64,000 bases of DNA from Pleodorina starrii (Eukaryota > Chlorophyta > Chlorophyceae > Chlamydomonadales > Volvocaceae): the NCBI GenBank assembly GCA_030267565.1, contig BRXU01000035.1, positions 899,001 to 963,000 on the forward strand, given 5' to 3'. The translations under genes and the position numbers were made by a program. How positions within the stretch are numbered: the first letter of the stretch is position 1; every line of letters starts with the position of its first letter. The notes under the pieces were generated by a model. It was not told the DNA's origin. It searched no databases and saw only the letters and a program-made list of their open reading frames with translations. This document shows, piece by piece, positions 58,801 through 64,000 of the stretch.

Positions 58801-61800
58801 GACGGGGGGAGGGGCAGGGAGAGGGGCAGGGGGAGGGGGAGGTTTTTCTTAGCGCCCCGGTACGCGAGGGAGGGAGGGAGGGAGGGATCGGGGATGGGGC
58901 CGGGGGGAGGGGGATTGAGGCTGGGGTTGGCATGCCGGGTTGGGGTTGGGAGGTTTTGGAGAAGATAACGCAGCGGACGGACGGAGGCGACGTTGTTGGC
59001 GAAGGAGAGGCGCGAAGCAGAGAGAGACAAGGGGGGTATTCACGTATAGAGGTTATCCACGTATAGGCCGGAGCCCGTTGAACGGGAACGTATCAGAAGA
59101 GACCTAAGGGGGCCGGGGGCGGGATGCCATCCATGGCGGTGGTAGTAGTGTTGTTGTTGTTGGTGGTGGTGGTGGTGGTGGTGCGGGTTGTAGGGGGCGC
59201 GGAGTAGGGTGGGGGCCCGGCGGGAAGGGGTGAGAGGGGCGAGGAGCAAGTGAACCACGGAGGGAAGCCGGATCCGAAACAACAGGGGAGGTCCCACCGG
59301 CCCCCTCCCCTCCCCTTTCCTCGTCCCCTCCCTCCTTGAGTCGATCAGCCAGCAAGCCAGCAAGCAGCCAGCAAGCCAGCAAGCAGCCAGCAAGCCAGCA
59401 AGCAGCCAGCAAGCCAGCGAACCGACCCGAGCGATGCAAGGCAGACAGACCCGAGGGAGTCCAGGGAGGGACCACCACCACCTGCTGCTGCTGCTGCTGG
59501 TGACTGACGAGATCTGATCTGAACGGTTTATTGCCCTGGCCTCTCCTCCCCTCCCTTGCCCTCGCCTCCCCTTTCCCTCTCCCTCTCCCCTTCCCCTCCC
59601 TCCCCTCCCTCCCTTTCTTGCAAATTCACTCTTCAAACTTCCCCTCCCTCGCCCTCCCCAGCCCCCCACCTGCGGCGTGTGGTACTCCGCCCGGCCGATC
59701 TGCTTGCCCTGACCATCCAACCGCATCTTGTGCACGTGCATGTGGTTGGCGTACGACGCGTCGTTCTCTGCCGTACCCGAAATATCCAGCACGTCGATAG
59801 ACAAGACTGGAGGGACGGCGGTGGGAATGCGGTGGGATGGCGGTCAAGGGATGAGAGGGGGGTGGCGAGCAAGGATGGAAGCTAAGCGGGGGAGCGAGAC
59901 CAGCGGGGGATGACAGGCGGGGGTTTGAAGAGTGTGAAGAGGCAGGAAGGGTTGGGAGTTTGGGGTTTGAAGAGTGCCATGCAAGAACGAAACCGGAGGG
60001 AGGTGGGGTAATAAGAACGGCCCGGGGCGAGGGAACGCGTGGGTGGAGGGGGCGGAGGTGGGGTGGAAGGCGTGCCAAAGCCGCGCTGCGTCAGAACCAC
60101 GATGACGGCTCCAACCAACCAACCAACCAACCAACCAACCAACCAACCAACCAACCGAGAACCGACCAACCAACCAACCGACCGAGAACCGACCAACCAA
60201 CCAACCAGACAGACACGGGGACCTCTGCGCACACACGTCTGTGGTCGTAGTCGCAGTCCGCTGCCGCCACCGGCGCGCTGTTGGCATTGACACCGCCCCA
60301 GGCGCCGCGTACGGAGAGGGAGGGAGGGAGAGAGAGAGGCGCCGCACGGTAGCCTCCCAGCGCGCGGAGAGAGAGAGAGAGAGGCGAGGGAGACGCAGCA
60401 CCAGCGACTGTCTGATGCTGCTGCTGCTGCCGCCGCTGCCGTCATCGCAAGGTAGAGGTTGAGGTAAGGTAATACACAGCACAGCACTGCACTTGTGCGG
60501 CCCCCCTCCCCCCTCCAGCGCCATGGCCACACGTCAGGGAGCGCCCCAGAGCCGCCGCCCCGGGATGGGGAATTGGGGATGGGCCAGCCGGACGGCCGCG
60601 GAAGCTGCTCGGCAGCGTAGGCTGCGAGCACGCGTTCGCGTTGACAGCGCCGCTCCGCGGCTCGCAAAGCCCCACTGGGCTCCGGTCACAAGCGTGAAAG
60701 ACCACAGCGCTCACACAACACAGAGCACACACACACGCACACGTAGTGTCGAGCTTTTTTCGGTCAGGGCCGGACGGCTGGCGGCGGCGGCGGCAGTGTT
60801 GGATGAATGCCGGCACGGCGGGTGCGACAGACAACCGCAGCGGCGGCGTTCCGAGGGAGGTGGAGGTGGAGGGGGGCCGACGGAACGCGGGACAGGGAAC
60901 GCACGCAGCAGCAGGAGGTCCCCCCTGGCGGGTGGGGCGCAAGGAACGCCGCAGCGGCGGCGCCACGCAGCCCAGCTACACGGGCCGCAGACACTGGCCC
61001 GCGCTGTGGCCCCATGCGCACAGGAAATGTGTGGCGCCAGGAAGGCGTTAATCCTAATCCCGATTACGACACTGAACTGATCCCCGGCATTGCCAGGAAG
61101 GCTGCTGGCGCCACGATCCGCGTTCGAGGAGGTGGGCCAGGGGCGGGGCTTGCCGCAGGGGACCGCGCGTTCGTTTGGGGAGGGGGGAAGAGGAAAGACG
61201 GGGGCGTAACACCCCCCCAACGTCCGCCGTGACTCATGTTTATATAAAGGAGCATACCACTCCCTGACCCCTCCCCCCCCGATGTGGGTTGTTGCTGGGG
61301 GTCTGCCTCCCCAGTGGCAGTGGTCGCTCTCCTCCTAGTCTCCGTGCTTCAGTGCTCCACCACGGGCGTGAGCATAAATGCGAAAGCGCCAACCAAGCCT
61401 GGCGGAAACCGCCACCCGTGCCGGCTCACTCCCCTACCTACCCGCGCAAGGGACGGCGGGAAACGTTATGTCTATGTTTATCGTCAGGTCGTGCCGGCGG
61501 GCCAAGTCGACGGACATCTGCATGCAGGAAGGAGTGATCGCAACGCGACAGTTGAAATTACGCGCGGGCTTGACGGGTAGCCCAGAGTGGTGCGAGCGGA
61601 AGTTGCACCACCATGCCGTGCCCCTCACCTTGGTGACCCGGTGTAGGTGATAGAAAGATCTCAGCTCATGGATAAATAACACAGTCGCTAGCAAGACACC
61701 GCACAGAGTAACTGCGAGCACGAAAGCACGCGAATAGTCACAAGTAGAGGCAGGTGCGATCAACGACTTCACGACCCGACCCAGCCCCAATCCCTCACCA

Positions 61801-61889
61801 AAAGCGCCATGCAATGTTTGCTGAACCAAGTGAGCCTCTGGCTTCACATATGCGCTAATCGAGGAAAGCTTCTTCAAGAAGCCTACCAT
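55882..61889 (-). CDS. ERV46: ERGIC3/Erv46-like cargo receptor of the early secretory pathway
   Basis: Cycles between ER and Golgi in COPII/COPI vesicles in known homologues. Eight exons: 61889-61629, 61517-61442, 59806-59670, 58779-58714, 58096-57935, 57524-57365, 56696-56505, 55937-55882. Phases agree and give 369 residues (family about 380). An N-terminal membrane segment (FVLAVTLCGVLLATVLFIHE) at about 55-75 is followed by MSVDLARRHDLTINIDITFP, VLSIDVLDISG, HEGCHVYGTMEVKRVAGRLH, MSHSIRHLGFGPHYPGQLNP, FKYFLKVVPTEFYN, HQYSVTEY, YDLSPIVMTI and a second membrane segment (LLHLVVRICAVVGGAFAIT) near 333-351. The Cys-rich luminal stretch of animal ERGIC3 is missing. The C-terminus is TKTK, not a canonical KKXX. 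It is divergent from the CPS gene. Confidence 0.87.
56153..56192 (+). repeat. Dispersed repeat family C copy
   Basis: GGGAGTGATATGCTCC followed by TTTATAAAATAATGAGTCAC. It directly precedes a family A copy, so C and A may be parts of one element. Confidence 0.75.
56211..56290 (+). repeat. Dispersed repeat family A, most complete copy
   Basis: AGAAAGAAGATAC, a GGTACCGCAGCGG stretch, repeated GGAGAC, then GGCGTTAGCGAACGGACCC and CCCGGCAATAG. In the last intron of the ERGIC gene, together with family C. Confidence 0.8.
56392..56425. repeat. (CCCT)n tetranucleotide repeat
   Basis: About eight tandem CCCT units in an ERGIC intron. Confidence 0.9.
57215..57285 (-). repeat. Dispersed repeat family A copy, inverted
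   Basis: GGTCCGTTCGCTAACGCCGT, then CCCTTCGCTACGGTATCTTC and a T-run with ACCCCCC. In the intron between exons 6 and 7 of the ERGIC gene. Confidence 0.8.
58955..59012 (+). repeat. Dispersed repeat family A, diverged copy
   Basis: GAAGATAACGCAGCGGACGG followed by GAGGCGACGTTGTTGGCGAA. It is 30 bp from a family B copy, again linking the families. Confidence 0.65.
59037..59115 (-). repeat. Dispersed repeat family B copy, inverted
   Basis: GGTTATCCACGTATAGGCCG then GAGCCCGTTGAACGGGAACG and TATCAGAAGAG. It is flanked by a second CACGTATAG, so the end of the unit is partly palindromic. Confidence 0.78.
59345..59418. repeat. CAGCAAGCCAGCAAG-type repeats
   Basis: About nine AGCAAGC/CAGCCAGC units form a higher-order repeat of about 23 bp in the third ERGIC intron. 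Confidence 0.85.
60111..60208. repeat. (ACCA)n repeats with GAGAACCG interruptions
   Basis: About eleven CCAA/ACCA units, then two shorter blocks separated by CGAGAACCGACC, in the second ERGIC intron (61441 to 59807). Confidence 0.9.
61226..61275 (-). repeat. Dispersed repeat family C copy, inverted
   Basis: GTGACTCATGTTTATATAAA followed by GGAGCATACCACTCCCTGAC, the complement of the copy at 56153-56192. Confidence 0.75.
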
Positions 61890-62281
61890 GGCGTCACCCC
61901 GCTAAATAGAGGCCAGAATGTAACAAACAAACTGATCGATGATTCAGCAATCATACAAAGTCAAGGTGTAATAAAGCGTCCGGCAGGTGTGCAGCAGCAA
62001 ACAAACACAGCACACTCGCAACGTGGCGACGTTCGAATGAAATGGAAACGCGAACTTATGGTGCCTATGTGCTTCAATGCGTACCGTGGCGTGATAGGGT
62101 TGTTTGAGGCGTGAGGCGACTTTTTCCGTGGACTGTACAGCAAGTATGCACGAGACTATTTGTTGGTGATTCCCCCAACAAACATCCAAACCGCTGTTTG
62201 GGGCAGTGGGTTGCAAGAACCGCATATACTGTTAAAAGGGGTGTTGCTTTACACTACAGAGGACTAGGTGTCGCCATCACA
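61890..62281. promoter_or_regulatory. Divergent promoter between ERGIC and carbamoyl-phosphate synthase
   Basis: Only 392 bp separate the two start codons. It must hold both core promoters and leaders. It is less GC-rich than the flanking exons. I see no clear TATA box on either strand. Confidence 0.6.
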
Positions 62282-64000
62282 ATGTCGGCCCAACTCCTAT
62301 CGGGCGGCGCTTCTTGTGGGGTCGGCCGTGCTGCTGCCCCGTCCTCTCAACGGAATGTTGTGTTCTCGCGGCCTATCTTTGTCGGGACGGCGAGCGAGCT
62401 GGGACTGAAGCCCGCGGCGGCCGCGCGCAAGCAGGCGCAGCGGTCACGTGGGGTGCAGACTGTGCGCTGCGCTGCCACCAGCACCGCCTCGCCGCTGCCA
62501 TGGCAGGCGGCGATGTCGGAAATCAAGAAGCGCCGTGACATCAACACCATTATGATTATTGGCGCTGGTCCTATTGTCATCGGCCAGGTACCGTGATGGT
62601 GCAGCACGCCTTGCTCCCACGCCCTCGGTTCACCCTAATTACTCCTTGACAGGCTTGCGAGTTCGACTATTCGGGAACACAAGCATGCAAATCCCTCAAG
62701 TAAGCGGCGGCTCGAGACTCGCTCGGCTTGTCTCGTGTTGTGTCTCGTTGATCACAAGGGTTTCACGTTTTTCTTGCGCAGGAAGGAGGGCTACCGCGTG
62801 ATTCTTCTCAACTCGAACCCAGTAAGTACAAATGAATATAATTGAGTCTTCTTTCACTTGTTTCATCGCTCAACAACCCAGCCAAGGGTTTCGGATGCGC
62901 AATGCTGATGGGCCTGCGCCGCACCGGGCTTGTCACCATCCTCTCAGGCCACCATCATGACGGACCCTGGCATGGCCGACCGCACCTACGTCGGACCCAT
63001 GACCCCGGAGCTGGCTGAGCAGATTCTCGCCAAGGTGCGCGCACGCCTTCTCCCTCGCCCTCGCGCTCGCCCTCTCCGGTGGCCCCCCTCCCTGCTGCCG
63101 CGCCGCCTTGCAGCGCAACGCAACGTCCCCCCTGATGTCCCTTGCCGCCCCTTGCCGCGAGCTGTCGTTTGCTTGCATGTGGCCTTACGAGCGCTTGCCA
63201 ACGCGCCAGCAACTAACCCAAATCACGTGACCTGTTGTCGTGTCACGCATCGTGTGGGTTCCCGTGCAGGAGCGCCCGGATGCCATTCTGCCCACCATGG
63301 GCGGCCAAACGGGTTTGAACCTCGCCAAGACGCTGGCAGAGGTAAGGCTCCGAAACCCGGCGTGGTTATTGGGGGCGGAACGCGGCGGCGCGGCGGCGGC
63401 GCAGCGGCGCGCAAGGGCACAGCGGGTGCCGGAACAACAACGCGCCCGCTTTGCTCTTGACCCTCGACCGCCAGCGTCCTCGGCCTTAGCCCCGCCAGTT
63501 GCGGCGCATGGGTGGGAGGGTGTGTGTGTGGGGGGGGGAGAGGGTGTTCGCCTTCCTTTCCTCTCCTGGGTGCCTGGGGTGACTCGTGGAGGCGTTGGGG
63601 ATATTCCACTCCAAGGATATTCCCCTCTGTGTGTGCTTGAAAAGGGGGGGCATTGGCTCTTGCCGACGGGGTCGGGACCTGCGCCTCCGCCACCAGCGTG
63701 GCGAGGCAGCAGCTCCCCCTCCCTCTCCCTACCGGAGAGCAGAACACGGCCGCTCCACGTGGCAGCAGGTAGCTCGGATGGTCAAGGGGAGGCTGACCAT
63801 CCGAGCTACCTGCTGCCACGTGGAGCGGCCGTGTTCTGCTGCCCTATCCTGCTGCCCTGACCCCGACCCTGACCCCGACCCTGGGCTTCCTAAAGGACAG
63901 AGCAGAGCAGGGAGGTGGGGCCCCGTAGGGACCCCTCCGCCCCCCGATGATACGTCGCTCCGCAGCGCACCGCACCACACTGCAATGCACACACACCCCT
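62282..64000 (+). CDS. CARB: Carbamoyl-phosphate synthase large chain, plastid form (5' part)
   Basis: Makes carbamoyl phosphate for arginine and pyrimidine synthesis. Visible exons: 62282-62587, 62653-62699, 62782-62821, 62948-63034, 63270-63341. Phases agree; 184 codons are present and the gene runs off the window (whole family about 1,070 residues plus transit peptide). Residues 1 to about 75 are rich in Ser, Ala, Arg and Gln and poor in acids, a plastid transit peptide. The mature enzyme begins near KKRRDINTIMIIGAGPIVIG and continues with ACEFDYSGTQACKSLK, EGYRVILLNSNP, ATIMTDPGMADRTYVGPM and ERPDAILPTMGGQTGLNLA, the first biotin-carboxylase-like domain. Everything after 63341 is intron as far as I can see. 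The intron carries a long perfect hairpin. Confidence 0.95.
63738..63840 (+). repeat. Perfect 47-bp inverted repeat with 9-nt loop in a CPS intron
   Basis: Arm 63738-63784 is the exact reverse complement of 63794-63840; the loop is 63785-63793. Each arm contains CCACGTGG. Such a hairpin could be a small-RNA precursor, a mobile-element relic or a fold-back artefact. Confidence 0.95.

Noticed and set aside
60533..61080. 195-codon plus-strand open frame
   Set aside because: It lies inside the second ERGIC intron, has no domain and is Arg/Ala biased on both strands.
1..64000. A co-located defence, biosynthetic or other multi-gene system
   Set aside because: The eight genes belong to unrelated processes (plastid, cristae, purine salvage, meiosis, cilia, PLP enzyme, secretory pathway, carbamoyl phosphate) and nothing in their layout beyond two divergent promoters suggests joint function.

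Overview
This window is nuclear DNA from a GC-rich flagellate green alga, most likely a volvocalean close to Chlamydomonas or Volvox. The evidence is short exons split by many introns, long Ala/Gly/Pro/Gln runs inside conserved proteins, a plastid-type carbamoyl-phosphate synthase, a cilium-assembly gene, TTTTAGGG-like telomeric repeats inside introns, and dense simple-sequence repeats. It has no bacterial operon layout.

Eight multi-exon genes were rebuilt by hand, and in each the intron phases agree from exon to exon (the last gene runs off the window). From left to right: (1) 4254-13143 (+), a large membrane-anchored, probably plastid protein with two DUF3110-like modules; (2) 15703-20450 (-), the mitochondrial cristae-junction protein MIC60/mitofilin; (3) 21170-24900 (+), hypoxanthine-guanine phosphoribosyltransferase; (4) 26202-37269 (-), a very large meiotic ZIP4/SPO22/TEX11 homologue in 18 exons; (5) 38076-47478 (-), a ZMYND10-type dynein-assembly factor that lacks the MYND finger; (6) 49576-54309 (+), a PLP-dependent class-V aminotransferase of the cysteine desulfhydrase/isopenicillin N epimerase type; (7) 55882-61889 (-), an ERGIC/Erv46-like secretory-pathway cargo protein; (8) 62282 to past the right edge (+), the 5' part of the carbamoyl-phosphate synthase large chain. 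MIC60/HPRT and ERGIC/CPS are divergent pairs sharing short promoters. ZMYND10 and ZIP4 are in tandem. Positions 1-4253 hold no recognisable gene.

The genes do not form one pathway. They are ordinary eukaryotic housekeeping, ciliary and meiotic genes. I found no convincing new multi-gene system.

The unusual material is in the non-coding layer. A 12-bp palindrome, GACCC-RY-GGGTC, occurs twelve times, several times at splice sites. An 8-mer, TGCCGTAC/GTACGGCA, is far over-represented and caps some introns in inverted orientation. Three short dispersed repeat families recur in introns and intergenic DNA. A perfect 47-bp inverted repeat lies in an intron of the CPS gene. On the protein side, the ZMYND10 homologue without its zinc finger and the low-complexity insertions inside catalytic or structural cores deserve a second look.
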